The notes: generated by a model not told the origin, from the letters alone. Shown: positions 50,604-59,721, counted from the stretch's first letter. The stretch is DNA of 64,000 nt from Amarobacillus sp046328225 (GCA_046328225.1 JAXLWZ010000006.1:112100-176099), one strand, 5' to 3'. Numbers and translations: made by a program.

Positions 50604-51365
50604 CTAGAACACGTCGAACAGGTTGAAGCGCGGGCCATCCTTGCAGCAGAGCCGCACGCCGTGCTTCGTGAAGATGGCGCAGCCGTAGCACATGCCCCAG
50701 CCGCACGGCATGTTCTCCTCCATCAGGATCTCCGGCTGCTGCCGCCGCCCGTTCCACCGCAGTGCGTCCGCGAGCGCGATGAACATCGGGTTCGGCCCGC
50801 ACGCGTAGATCTTGCTCGCCCACTCCTGGTATTTGCCCAGGTGCTGGGTCACGAACCCCTTCGGCCCGGCGCTGCCGTCTTCCGTCACGGTGACGTACTC
50901 GACTTCGCGCGGCCACGCCGAGGCCGGGAGCAGGTGCGCCGCACTCCGCGCGCCCATCATCGCAACCACCTGGTGGCCGGCCGCGACCGCGCGCTCGGCC
51001 GTATCCACCATCGGCGCGATGCCCACGCCGCCGCCGATGAGCAGCAGGTTCCCCGGGCGTTCCGGCAGCCGCAGCCCGTTCCCCAGCGGTCCGTACATCC
51101 GCACCAGGTCGCCGTGCTGGCGCTGCGCCAGCCAACCGCTCCCCTTGCCCACCACCTGGTACAGCAACGCGAACCGGTCCTTCTCCACCCGGTGATAGCT
51201 GAACGCGCGTGCGAACAGCGGGTCGACCCCTTCGTCGCTGCAGTGCACCATCACGAACTGCCCCGGCTCCACGTTCGTCGAAAGCCCCGGCCCCTGGAAC
51301 CACGTGATGTACGCGCCTTCGTAGGCGCGCTCCGTCGAAAGCACCGTCGCCGTCTCGATGATCAT
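50604..51365 (-). CDS. pyrK: dihydroorotate dehydrogenase electron-transfer subunit
   Basis: A 253-aa flavoprotein that passes electrons from PyrD to NAD. RAFSY and LLLIGGGVGIAPMV are FAD/NAD-binding segments. The [2Fe-2S] cluster ligands are C221, C226, C229 and one of C240/C241 (MPCGWGMCYGC, LCC). ATG 51365 overlaps the carB stop (ATGA). No pyrD follows; the operon ends here, so the catalytic subunit must be encoded elsewhere. Confidence 0.9.
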   Translation of the reverse strand: MIIETATVLSTERAYEGAYITWFQGPGLSTNVEPGQFVMVHCSDEGVDPLFARAFSYHRVEKDRFALLYQVVGKGSGWLAQRQHGDLVRMYGPLGNGLRLPERPGNLLLIGGGVGIAPMVDTAERAVAAGHQVVAMMGARSAAHLLPASAWPREVEYVTVTEDGSAGPKGFVTQHLGKYQEWASKIYACGPNPMFIALADALRWNGRRQQPEILMEENMPCGWGMCYGCAIFTKHGVRLCCKDGPRFNLFDVF

Positions 51366-54300
51366 GTCGCCAGGTACTCCCGCAGCGTCGCCACTTCGAA
51401 TTCCGCCCCGTGCGTGAGCGCTTCGATCGCCGCCCTTGCTGTGTCGATGGAGGTGAAGCACGGGATGCGCTTCTCCGCCGCCGCCCGCCGGATGTGGAAC
51501 CCGTCCCGCAGCGACCCCGTGAGCCGCCCTTCCGGCGTGTTGATGACGCACTGCACGGTGCCATCCTGGATGACATCCACCACGTTCGGATGCTCCCCCG
51601 AAAGCACCTTCGTCACCGCCTTCGCCGGGATCCCGAGCGCCGCGATCATCGCCGCCGTGCCCTCGGTGCCATACATCGTGTACCCCGCGTCGGCGAGCTT
51701 GCGAATCAGGGGCAGTGCGTCGGCCTTCGTGCGGTCGCTGATGCTCAGGAGGATGGACGCGTTGGGCTTCAGTGCCAGGTCGCTCGACATCAGCGCCTTC
51801 GTGAGCGCCCCCTCGAACGTCCGGTCGATGCCCATCACCTCGCCCGTGCTCTTCATCTCCGGCCCGAGGTAGGTGTCCACGCCCACGAGCTTCGACATCG
51901 AAAACACCGGCGCCTTGATCGCCACCAGGTCGCGTTCTGGCCACAGCCCCGAGGGGAAGCCGGCGTCCTTCAGCGTTCGCCCGAGCATCGCCCCGACCGC
52001 GAGCTGCACCATCGGCACGCCCGTCACCTTCGAAAGGAACGGCACGGTGCGGCTCGCCCGTGGGTTCACTTCGAGCACGAACACGCGCGGCGCATCGCCC
52101 GCCTCTCGTGGCAGCACCACGTACTGGATGTTCGTCAGCCCGATGGCGCCGAGCCCCAGCACGATGCGTTCCGTGTAGTCGCGCAGGACATCCTTCTCAT
52201 CGGCATCGAGGTGCATCGGCGGGTACACGGCCATCGAATCGCCCGAGTGCACGCCCGCCCTTTCGATGTGCTCCATGATCCCCGGGATGAGCACCCGTTC
52301 GCCGTCGCAGATCGCATCGACCTCGACTTCGCGGCCCTCCAGGAACTTGTCGATGAGCACGGGCTTCCCCTGCGCCGCCTCCGTCGCGAGCGCGAGGAAC
52401 CCGACCATCTCCGTCGCGTTCTGCACCACTTCCATCGCCCGCCCGCCGAGCACGTACGAAGGCCGCACGAGCACCGGGTAGCCGATCGTCTGCGCCGTCT
52501 TCAGGGCCTCGTCGAGCGTGAAGATGGCGGCCCCCGGCGGCTGCGGGATGCCGAGGTCCTGCAGGAACCGCTCGAACAGCCGCCGGTCCTCCGCGGTGTC
52601 GATTGCCTCCGCGCTCGACCCGATGATCGGCAGCGCCGCACGCCGCAGCGGCTCCGCGAGGTTGATCGCCGTCTGCCCGCCGAACTGTACGATGCTCGCG
52701 GGTGCCTCCGGCTCGCTCCCCTGCTCGTTCTCGATGATGTCCCGCACGGCCTCTTCATCCAGCGGTTCGAAGTAGAGCCGGTCGCTCGTGTCGAAGTCCG
52801 TCGAGACCGTCTCCGGGTTCGAATTCACCATAATCGAGCGCAGGCCCGCGTCCTGGAGTGCCCACGCCGCGTGCACACTCGCGTAATCGAACTCGATTCC
52901 CTGCCCGATGCGGATGGGGCCGCTGCCCACAACCACCGCCCCTCGTCCGGGCTCGGCGATGGCCTCGTTTTCCTGCTCATAGGTGCTGTAGAAGTACGGG
53001 GTCGCGGCATCGAACTCCGCCGCGCAGGTGTCCACCATCTTGTACACGGGGCGGATGCCGTTCTCGTGCCGGAACGCGCGAATCTGCTCGGGCAGCCGGT
53101 CCGCGAGCTGCCCCACCATCTCGTCGCTGAAGCCGAGCCGCTTCGCCTCGCGCAGCAGTTCCGGGTGCAGCGGCTCATTCAGCAGTCTTCGCTCCATCCG
53201 CACGATCGTCAGCAGCCGCTCGAGGAACCACGGGTCGACCCCGTTCGAGCGGTGGGCCACATCCATCACCGGCGTCCCGCGCCGCAGCTCCGCGATCAGC
53301 CCCCAGAGCCGCTCGTCCGTCGCCACCAGCGGGATTTCGTGCTCGGGGTTTCGCCATTCCGGCCGCTCCCAGAGCAAGGACCGGCCGCCCACCTCGAGTG
53401 ATCGCACGGCCTTGTTCAGCGCCGCCTCGAAGCAGCGATCGATGGCCATCACTTCGCCGGTGGCCTTCATTTGCGTGCCCAGCCGCCGGTCACCGAGCGC
53501 GAACTTGTCGAACGGCCACCGAGGGATCTTCACCACGCAGTAGTCCAGCGCCGGCTCGAAGGCGGCCGTGGTTTTCTGCGTGACCGCGTTCGGGATTTCA
53601 TCGAGCGTCTTGCCGCAGGCGATCTTCGCCGCCACTTGCGCGATCGGGTACCCCGTCGCCTTCGATGCCAGCGCCGAGGACCGCGAAACGCGCGGGTTCA
53701 CCTCGATCACGTAGTACGGCAGCGGCTCGTCCGGGTCGCCCTGCCAGTCGCGCACGTCCTTGCGCGGCGCGAGCGAGAACTGCACGTTGCAGCCGCCTTC
53801 GATCCCCAGCTCGCTGATGATGCGCAGCGCCGAGGAGCGCAGCATCTGGTAGTCCTTGTCGCTCAGCGTCTGCGATGGCGCCACCACGATGGAGTCCCCC
53901 GTGTGGACGCCCATCGGGTCCAGGTTCTCCATGTTGCAGATGGTGATGCAGTTGCCCGCGCCGTCGCGCATCACCTCATACTCGACTTCCTTCCAGCCCA
54001 GCAGGTTCTTCTCCACCAGCACCTGCGTGATCGGGCTCGCTTCGAGGCCGCTCTCCGCCGTCGCCCGCAGCTGCTCCCAGGTGAACGCCATCCCGCCGCC
54101 CGTGCCGCCGAGCGTGTACGCCGGGCGAATTACCACCGGCAGTCCGATCTTCTCGGCCGCCGCCACGCACTCGTCGATCGTGTGGCAGATTTCGCTCTCC
54201 AGCACCGGCTCGCCCAGCTTCGCGAGCATGTCCCGGAAGAGTTCGCGGTCCTCGGCCCGGCGGATGCCTTCGAGCGGCGTGCCCAGGAGCCGCACGTCGT

Positions 54301-54619
54301 ACTTGTCCAACACCCCCGCGTTCGAAAGCGCCACCGCGAGGTTCAGCCCCGTCTGCCCGCCCAGCGTCGGGAGCAGTGCCTCCGGCCGTTCCTTCGCGAT
54401 GATCCGCTCCAGCACCGGCACCGTCAGCGGCTCCACGTACACCGCGTCCGCCACTTCGAGGTCGGTCATGATCGTCGCGGGGTTCGAATTCACGAGGATG
54501 CTGCGCACGCCTTCCTCGCGCACGGCCTTGCACGCCTGCGTACCGGCGTAGTCGAACTCGGCCGCCTGGCCGATGACGATCGGCCCGCTTCCGATGATGA
54601 GTACGCTGGCTGGCTTCAC
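51362..54619 (-). CDS. carB: carbamoyl-phosphate synthase large subunit
   Basis: A 1085-aa protein with the duplicated ATP-grasp layout: KPASVLIIGSGPIVIGQAAEFDYAG in outline at the start, a second VVGSGPIRIGQGIEFDY half way, and a C-terminal MGS-like regulatory domain. It makes carbamoyl phosphate from bicarbonate, ATP and ammonia supplied by CarA. GTG 54619 has GGGGAGGA 5 nt upstream. It is separated from carA by two unrelated genes. Confidence 0.97.
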   Translation of the reverse strand: MKPASVLIIGSGPIVIGQAAEFDYAGTQACKAVREEGVRSILVNSNPATIMTDLEVADAVYVEPLTVPVLERIIAKERPEALLPTLGGQTGLNLAVALSNAGVLDKYDVRLLGTPLEGIRRAEDRELFRDMLAKLGEPVLESEICHTIDECVAAAEKIGLPVVIRPAYTLGGTGGGMAFTWEQLRATAESGLEASPITQVLVEKNLLGWKEVEYEVMRDGAGNCITICNMENLDPMGVHTGDSIVVAPSQTLSDKDYQMLRSSALRIISELGIEGGCNVQFSLAPRKDVRDWQGDPDEPLPYYVIEVNPRVSRSSALASKATGYPIAQVAAKIACGKTLDEIPNAVTQKTTAAFEPALDYCVVKIPRWPFDKFALGDRRLGTQMKATGEVMAIDRCFEAALNKAVRSLEVGGRSLLWERPEWRNPEHEIPLVATDERLWGLIAELRRGTPVMDVAHRSNGVDPWFLERLLTIVRMERRLLNEPLHPELLREAKRLGFSDEMVGQLADRLPEQIRAFRHENGIRPVYKMVDTCAAEFDAATPYFYSTYEQENEAIAEPGRGAVVVGSGPIRIGQGIEFDYASVHAAWALQDAGLRSIMVNSNPETVSTDFDTSDRLYFEPLDEEAVRDIIENEQGSEPEAPASIVQFGGQTAINLAEPLRRAALPIIGSSAEAIDTAEDRRLFERFLQDLGIPQPPGAAIFTLDEALKTAQTIGYPVLVRPSYVLGGRAMEVVQNATEMVGFLALATEAAQGKPVLIDKFLEGREVEVDAICDGERVLIPGIMEHIERAGVHSGDSMAVYPPMHLDADEKDVLRDYTERIVLGLGAIGLTNIQYVVLPREAGDAPRVFVLEVNPRASRTVPFLSKVTGVPMVQLAVGAMLGRTLKDAGFPSGLWPERDLVAIKAPVFSMSKLVGVDTYLGPEMKSTGEVMGIDRTFEGALTKALMSSDLALKPNASILLSISDRTKADALPLIRKLADAGYTMYGTEGTAAMIAALGIPAKAVTKVLSGEHPNVVDVIQDGTVQCVINTPEGRLTGSLRDGFHIRRAAAEKRIPCFTSIDTARAAIEALTHGAEFEVATLREYLAT

Positions 54620-54722
54620 GGTCGTCCTCCCCGGCTTCCCGCCGGACGCTGAATTCGAATTCGTGGAAAGGCTCCCCCTCGCCGCGCGCGGGGGGTGGTG
54701 ATTCGCTGCATGCGCATCGCGG

Positions 54723-55211
54723 CTACCGTCCCCCTGCCGGCAGGAGCCCCAGCAGCAGGCGCCGCACCGGCCGGACGAGCAGGAGCAGCAGCACGAACGG
54801 GATCGGCAGGTATCGCCCCGCCGGAGCCAGGAACAAGAGCGCCTCCGGCACCCCGATGAGCACGCCCAGCGTTACCGGCAGGACATAATGCTCCTGCCGG
54901 CCCCGGTCTTCGCCCAGTACGGCCACTGCCAGCAGGAAGATGAACAGCGCCGCGATCCCGAGCGCACTCGCGAACACCCGTGCGAGCATCTGGCCCGCTT
55001 CGCCCGAGGTGATGCTGTCATCGGCGAACGACGCCCCGGCGATGATGATCGCCATCACCCACCCGATCACCGCGAACGTGATCAGCAGCTCCGGGATGAA
55101 GCGCGATCGCCGTCGCGGGCCACCGGTGATGGGTGCGTTGTTTCGCCGCCCCGGGTTCCTCCGGGTCGCGTCAATCACGTACTCATCCTGCCGGTGCCGC
55201 GCCATCAGCAT
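54723..55211 (-). CDS. membrane protein of unknown function within the pyr operon
   Basis: A 162-aa protein. A basic, probably cytoplasmic N-terminus (~1-38) is followed by four hydrophobic segments near 42-60, 80-97, 110-128 and 133-150. No family is recognised. It starts 3 nt after the GNAT gene stop and precedes carB by 103 nt, so it is likely part of the pyr transcript. Confidence 0.7.
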   Translation of the reverse strand: MLMARHRQDEYVIDATRRNPGRRNNAPITGGPRRRSRFIPELLITFAVIGWVMAIIIAGASFADDSITSGEAGQMLARVFASALGIAALFIFLLAVAVLGEDRGRQEHYVLPVTLGVLIGVPEALLFLAPAGRYLPIPFVLLLLLVRPVRRLLLGLLPAGGR

Positions 55212-55214
55212 CGT

Positions 55215-55664
55215 CTAGAACGGCAGCTCGAAGCTCATGTCCGGGTTACGAAGCGGCACCATCGCCCCAATCGACGACAGGAAGCTCAGTGCCGGCTCGT
55301 TTCCATCGGGCAGCCGCCCGCGGATGCGCCGGTAGCCATGCTCCCGCGCGAACTCCACCAGCTCCTCCGCGATGTCCGTCGCCAGCCCGCGCCGCCGGTG
55401 CTCCGGCGCCACCCACACCCCGAGCACGCCCGTCTCCGGCTCCGATGTATCGAAGTCCAGCGTGCCGAACGCCACCGGGATGCTGCCGTCCACCGCCAGG
55501 ATCATCACGCCGCTGTCGCCGAGCCGCTTGATCCACTGGCGCGCGCGCTCCGCGTCGAAGTTCTTCGCCAGCGCCGTGTTCGTCCCTTCCAGCGACCGCG
55601 CGATCGCCGCCACATCGTCCGCGTCCTGTTCCGTTGCCCGTCGAAGGTCGATTGGCCGTGTCAT
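55215..55664 (-). CDS. GNAT-family N-acetyltransferase within the pyr operon
   Basis: A 149-aa acetyltransferase. The acetyl-CoA loop VAPEHRRRGLATDIAEELV (~88-106) is the GNAT motif A. Substrate is unknown. ATG 55664 overlaps the carA stop (ATGA) and has AGGAGGGG 5 nt upstream, so it is translated with carA despite having no obvious pyrimidine role. Confidence 0.85.
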   Translation of the reverse strand: MTRPIDLRRATEQDADDVAAIARSLEGTNTALAKNFDAERARQWIKRLGDSGVMILAVDGSIPVAFGTLDFDTSEPETGVLGVWVAPEHRRRGLATDIAEELVEFAREHGYRRIRGRLPDGNEPALSFLSSIGAMVPLRNPDMSFELPF

Positions 55665-56758
55665 GAAACCCCTCCTGGCACTGCTGCCATCATTGCTATG
55701 AACCGGTCGAAAATCTCAGTGTTGTCCAGCGGCCCGGGGCAGGCTTCCGAATGGTACTGGATTGTCATCAGCGGCTCGCTCCTCATGGCGATGCCTTCGA
55801 CCGTGCGGTCGTTCAGGTTAATGTGGCTCACGTACGCCGAGGCGTCGAGACGGTCCGCGTCCACCGCGTACCCGTGATTCTGCGCCGTGATGGTGACGTG
55901 TCCCGAGACCATGTCCTTCACCGGGTGGTTCCCGCCGCGGTGCCCGAATGGCAGCTTGAACGTCCCCGCGCCGAGCGCCTGCGCCGCCACCTGGTGCCCG
56001 AGGCAGATCCCCAGGATCGGCGCCTTCCCGATGAGCTTGCGCGCCTCGTCCACCACCGCCTCCAGCAGCCGCGGGTCTCCCGGCCCCGGCGAAAGCACGA
56101 TCCCGTCCGGCCGCTGCGCCAGCAGTTCTTCCGCCGTCACGTGCGAAGGGAAGACGCGCACCGCGCACCCCCGCGTCGCCAGCGACCGCATGATGTTCCG
56201 CTTCACGCCGCCATCGAGCAGTGCCACCCGGTACCGCGGCTCGCCCGGCGCATCCCAGTCGTACGGCGCATCCGTCGTGACCGTGTCGACCCAGTTCGTG
56301 TCGTCGTAGCCCGGCATCGCCCGCACGCGTGCGAGCGCCTGCTCCGCCGTCTCGCCGGTGGTAATGGTCCCGAGCATGACGCCGTGGCGCCGGATGCGCC
56401 GCGTGATCGCCCGCGTGTCCACCTGGTCGATCGCCACCACGCCGCGCGCCTTCAGGTACGGCTCCAGCTTCCCAACCGACCGCAGATGGCTCGCGAACGC
56501 CGCCGCTTCGCGCACGATGAGCCCCGCCGGCTGAATCCGTCCCGATTCCTCCACCTTCGCGTCGATCCCGTAGTTCCCGATCATCGGGTAGGTCAGCGTC
56601 AGCAGCTGGCCCGCGTACGAAGGGTCCGTCAACATCTCCTGGTACCCGGTCATCGAGGTGTTGAACACGACCTCGCCGTCGGCACGGCCGTCCGCGCCGA
56701 CCGAGCGCCCGGGGAACACCGAACCGTCCGCGAGCACGAGCAGCGCTTCCTCAGCCAT
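55661..56758 (-). CDS. carA: carbamoyl-phosphate synthase small subunit
   Basis: A 365-aa glutaminase subunit. The N-terminal domain includes FNTSMTGYQEMLTDPSYAGQ in outline. The glutaminase triad is C252 (LGICLGHQ), H336 and E338 (IQYHSEACPGP). ATG 56758 overlaps pyrC by 8 nt and has GGAGGT 5 nt upstream. Confidence 0.97.
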   Translation of the reverse strand: MAEEALLVLADGSVFPGRSVGADGRADGEVVFNTSMTGYQEMLTDPSYAGQLLTLTYPMIGNYGIDAKVEESGRIQPAGLIVREAAAFASHLRSVGKLEPYLKARGVVAIDQVDTRAITRRIRRHGVMLGTITTGETAEQALARVRAMPGYDDTNWVDTVTTDAPYDWDAPGEPRYRVALLDGGVKRNIMRSLATRGCAVRVFPSHVTAEELLAQRPDGIVLSPGPGDPRLLEAVVDEARKLIGKAPILGICLGHQVAAQALGAGTFKLPFGHRGGNHPVKDMVSGHVTITAQNHGYAVDADRLDASAYVSHINLNDRTVEGIAMRSEPLMTIQYHSEACPGPLDNTEIFDRFIAMMAAVPGGVS

Positions 56759-58073
56759 GGGCCACCTCCAGTTCGTGTCGCAGCACGCCCCCCGTAATCA
56801 CGGCACGCACGCCACCGAGCAGCTCGCTCCCCTGCAGGGGCGTGTTTTTCCCCTTCGTCGCGAACGCCGCCGTATCCACCGTCCAGCGCCGCGCCGGGTC
56901 GAGGATGACGATGTCGCCCGGCGCGCCCGGCGAAAGCGTCCCCAGGCCCGCGACCCGCGTGTCCAGCTTCCAGGCCCGCGACGGACCCACCGTCAGCGCC
57001 GCCACCACCCGCCCGAGGTCCAATTCCCCCCGCGCGACCTGCGTCAGGAGCGTGCCCGCCGCCGTCTCGAAGCAGGCGATGCCCGGCGCCGCGTGGTCGA
57101 ATTCGCAGAGCTTGTCCTCGCGCGCGTGCGGCGCGTGGTCCGTCGCGATGGCATCGATGATGCCCTCGTTGATGCCCCGGATGAGCGCCAGCCGGTCGGC
57201 CTCGGTGCGCAACGGCGGGTTGATCTTCGCATTCGTGTCGTACGCCGCTTCGGGCCCGCTGCCGAAAACCGCGTCCTCCGTCAGGAAGAGGTGGCTCGGC
57301 GTCACTTCGCAGGTCACGTTGAGCCCGCGCGCCTTCGCCTCGGCCACCAGCTCGAGCCCGCGCGCCGTCGTGATGTGCGCCACGTGCAGCCGCCCGCCCG
57401 TCGCCTCGGCCAGCGCGAGGTTCCGCGCGATGGCCGTCACCTCCGCCGCTGCCGGCTGCCCGGGCAGTCCCAGCCGTTCGCTCACGCGGCCCTCGTTCAT
57501 CACCCCCCCGGCGTTCAGCACCGGGTCGTCACTATGCTCCGAAAGCGGCAGCCCGAGCGCGCCCAGCAAGGCCAGTGCGTTGCGCATGAGTTGCCCGTCG
57601 GCCACGGGGCTGCCGTCGTCGCTGAATGCGACACACCCGGCCTCCGCCGCCTCCGAAAGGTTCGCGAGCGCCTTCCCGTCGCGGCCGCGCGTGACGGCGC
57701 CGATGGCGAACACCCGCACCTTCGCGTCGCGCGCGAGGCGCTCCAGCAGCGCCGCCACCACCGGTGCCGAATCGGGCGCGGGGACCGTGTTCGGCATCGC
57801 GCAGATCGTCGTGAATCCGCCGCGCAGCGCCGCCAGCGTCTCCGTCGCGATGGTCCCCTTCTGTTCGAAGCCCGGTTCCCGCAGATGCGCATGCAGGTCC
57901 ACGAACCCCGGCGTGACGATGCAGCCGCTCGCGTCGTAGCGCACGCTGTCGCTCGCCGAGAGGCTCCTGCCCACGGCCGAGACGCGGCCATCGCGCAGCA
58001 GCACGTCGAGCTGTGCATCGAGCCCGTTCGCCGGGTCGATCAGCCGTCCCCCCGCGATCAGCAGGTCCGTCAT
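56751..58073 (-). CDS. pyrC: dihydroorotase
   Basis: A 440-aa class I dihydroorotase closing carbamoyl aspartate to dihydroorotate. H61-x-H63 in VDLHAHLREPG, further histidines in SEHSDD and LHVAHITT, and D in IATDHAPH are the zinc ligands and catalytic residues. ATG 58073 overlaps the pyrB stop (ATGA). Confidence 0.96.
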   Translation of the reverse strand: MTDLLIAGGRLIDPANGLDAQLDVLLRDGRVSAVGRSLSASDSVRYDASGCIVTPGFVDLHAHLREPGFEQKGTIATETLAALRGGFTTICAMPNTVPAPDSAPVVAALLERLARDAKVRVFAIGAVTRGRDGKALANLSEAAEAGCVAFSDDGSPVADGQLMRNALALLGALGLPLSEHSDDPVLNAGGVMNEGRVSERLGLPGQPAAAEVTAIARNLALAEATGGRLHVAHITTARGLELVAEAKARGLNVTCEVTPSHLFLTEDAVFGSGPEAAYDTNAKINPPLRTEADRLALIRGINEGIIDAIATDHAPHAREDKLCEFDHAAPGIACFETAAGTLLTQVARGELDLGRVVAALTVGPSRAWKLDTRVAGLGTLSPGAPGDIVILDPARRWTVDTAAFATKGKNTPLQGSELLGGVRAVITGGVLRHELEVAHG

Positions 58074-59056
58074 TTCGTCCTCGCCGTCGCCATGAGATAG
58101 AGCACCGCCATGCGCACCGCCACGCCGTTCGCCACCTGCTCCTCGATCACCGAATCCACCCCGTGCGCGATGTCCGGCGCGATTTCGATTCCCTCGTTCA
58201 TCGGCCCCGGGTGCATGATGAGCGCCCCCGGCTTCGCCTTCGCCGCCCGCGCCGCGTTCACCTGGTAGCCGTTGATGTATTCCCGCAGCGAAGGGATCAG
58301 CCCCGTCGCCTGCCGCTCCTTCTGAATGCGCAGCGCCATCACCACGTCCGCGTCCGCCATCGCCTCGTCCAGGTTCGCCGTCAGCGTGACGCGCCCGAGT
58401 TCGCCGCCCGCGCTCGCGAGCGTTCGCGGCAGCAGCGTCGCCGGCCCGCAGAGCGTCACATCCGCGCCCGCTGTCAGCAGCGTCCAGATGTTCGAGCGGG
58501 CGACGCGGCTGTGCAGCACATCCCCGACGATGACCACGCGCTTGCCTTCGAGCCCGCCCAGGTGGCGGCGCATCGTGTACAGGTCCAGCAGCGCCTGCGT
58601 GGGATGCGCGTGCGTGCCATCGCCGCCGTTGATGACCCCCGCCTTCGTGTGCCGCGCGGCGAGATACGGCGCACCGGACTTGCCGTGCCGCATCACCAGC
58701 AGGTCCGCGCCGATCGCCTCCAGCGTGCGCACGGTGTCGATGAGCGATTCGCCCTTCTCCACCGAACTGCCCGACGCCGTGAGGTTCACCACGTCCGCGC
58801 CCATCGCCTTCGCCGCGACTTCGAAGCTGGCGCGCGTCCGCGTGCTCTGCTCGTAGAAGAGCGTCACCACCGTCGCCCCCCGCAGCGTCGCCACCTTGCC
58901 GATCGGCCGCGACCGCACCTCGAGCATCGCGTCGGCGGTCTCCATCACGAGCTCGACCTCCGCCCGCGAAAGCACATCCGTGTCCAGCAGGTCCTTGCGG
59001 TGCCATGCTGGCGCCTCGACCGCGCCCGCCGCCGGGCGTTCCTGCACATCAAGCAT
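58070..59056 (-). CDS. pyrB: aspartate carbamoyltransferase catalytic subunit
   Basis: A 328-aa enzyme joining carbamoyl phosphate and aspartate. STRTR (71-75) binds carbamoyl phosphate; HPTQALLD (151-158) and the late HPGPMNEGIE are family motifs. No pyrI regulatory gene is present. It overlaps pyrR by 8 nt and pyrC by 4 nt. Confidence 0.97.
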   Translation of the reverse strand: MLDVQERPAAGAVEAPAWHRKDLLDTDVLSRAEVELVMETADAMLEVRSRPIGKVATLRGATVVTLFYEQSTRTRASFEVAAKAMGADVVNLTASGSSVEKGESLIDTVRTLEAIGADLLVMRHGKSGAPYLAARHTKAGVINGGDGTHAHPTQALLDLYTMRRHLGGLEGKRVVIVGDVLHSRVARSNIWTLLTAGADVTLCGPATLLPRTLASAGGELGRVTLTANLDEAMADADVVMALRIQKERQATGLIPSLREYINGYQVNAARAAKAKPGALIMHPGPMNEGIEIAPDIAHGVDSVIEEQVANGVAVRMAVLYLMATARTK

Positions 59057-59597
59057 GGCTCGCCTCCGCGTTCAGCACGTAGACGGCGTCCTCGCCGTCG
59101 GTCTCCTTCAAGAGCACCTGGACTTCCTGCACCAGCGCCGTCGGGATGTTCTTGCCCACGAAGTCCGGCCGGATGGGCAGCTCCCGGTGCCCGCGGTCGA
59201 TGAGCGTCGCCAGCCGCACGCGCGCCGGCCGCCCGAAGTCCAGCAGCGCATCGAGCGCCGCGCGAATGCTTCGTCCCGTGAAGAGCACGTCATCGACGAG
59301 CACCACCGTCGCGCCATCGATGTTCGCCGGGATGGAGCTTGGCCGCAGGGGCGTCGGTTGGCCGCGCCGCGCCACATCGTCCCGGTAGAGCCCGATGTCC
59401 AGGCTCCCCACCGGCACCTCAACCCCTTCGAATTCGTTGATCAGCCGCCCGAGCCGGAGCGCCAGCGGATGTCCGCGCGTCAGCAGCCCGACGATGATCA
59501 GCCCATCCGTGCCGTGGTTGTTTTCGACGATCTCATGGGCCAGGCGCCGCATCGTGCGCGCCACTTCATCCGGGCCGAGGAGCAATTCGCCGGTCAT
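59049..59597 (-). CDS. pyrR: bifunctional pyr operon regulator/uracil phosphoribosyltransferase
   Basis: A 182-aa PRTase-fold protein that binds pyr mRNA when UMP is plentiful. VVLVDDVLFTGRSIRAALDAL (~98-118) is the PRPP motif in outline. ATG 59597 has GGAGG upstream and overlaps the stop of a 21-codon leader ORF (ATGA). An in-frame extension to 59735 would run through the PyrR RNA site and is rejected. First structural gene of the pyr operon. Confidence 0.95.
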   Translation of the reverse strand: MTGELLLGPDEVARTMRRLAHEIVENNHGTDGLIIVGLLTRGHPLALRLGRLINEFEGVEVPVGSLDIGLYRDDVARRGQPTPLRPSSIPANIDGATVVLVDDVLFTGRSIRAALDALLDFGRPARVRLATLIDRGHRELPIRPDFVGKNIPTALVQEVQVLLKETDGEDAVYVLNAEASHA

Positions 59598-59659
59598 GAA
59601 AAACGCCTCCCCCGTCCCGGGCAGGCGCAAACAGTCAGGTGCCTGGTGATGCCGGTCAT
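59594..59659 (-). CDS. 21-aa leader peptide coupled to pyrR
   Basis: ATG 59659 lies 8 nt after AGGAGG, and the 21-codon frame ends in TGA overlapping the pyrR ATG (ATGA). The peptide is not conserved-looking; its value would be in translation itself. Its ribosome-binding site sits 3-10 nt after the PyrR-binding hairpin, so PyrR could block it and, by coupling, block pyrR. Confidence 0.5.
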   Translation of the reverse strand: MTGITRHLTVCACPGRGRRFS

Positions 59660-59678
59660 GGTCCGGCCCTCCTCCCTT

Positions 59679-59700
59679 GCCAGCCTCACGGGACCGGCTT
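59679..59700 (-). promoter_or_regulatory. PyrR-binding RNA site in the pyr leader
   Basis: On the minus strand GGTCCCGTGAGGCT matches the PyrR consensus ARUCCNGNGAGGYU, apart from the first A. GCCGG and CTGGC close it into a hairpin, preceded by TTTAA and followed by GCAAGG, as in known PyrR sites. The AGGAGG of the leader ORF begins a few nt downstream. Confidence 0.85.
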
Positions 59701-59702
59701 AA

Positions 59703-59721
59703 AGGGTGTTCGAACAACCCT
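59703..59721. promoter_or_regulatory. near-palindrome in the pyr leader
   Basis: TGTTCGAACA is a perfect 10-bp palindrome, flanked by AGGGT and CCCT arms that extend it with one bulged base. In RNA it folds into a hairpin just before the PyrR site; in DNA it could be an operator for the neighbouring TetR protein. Confidence 0.4.
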
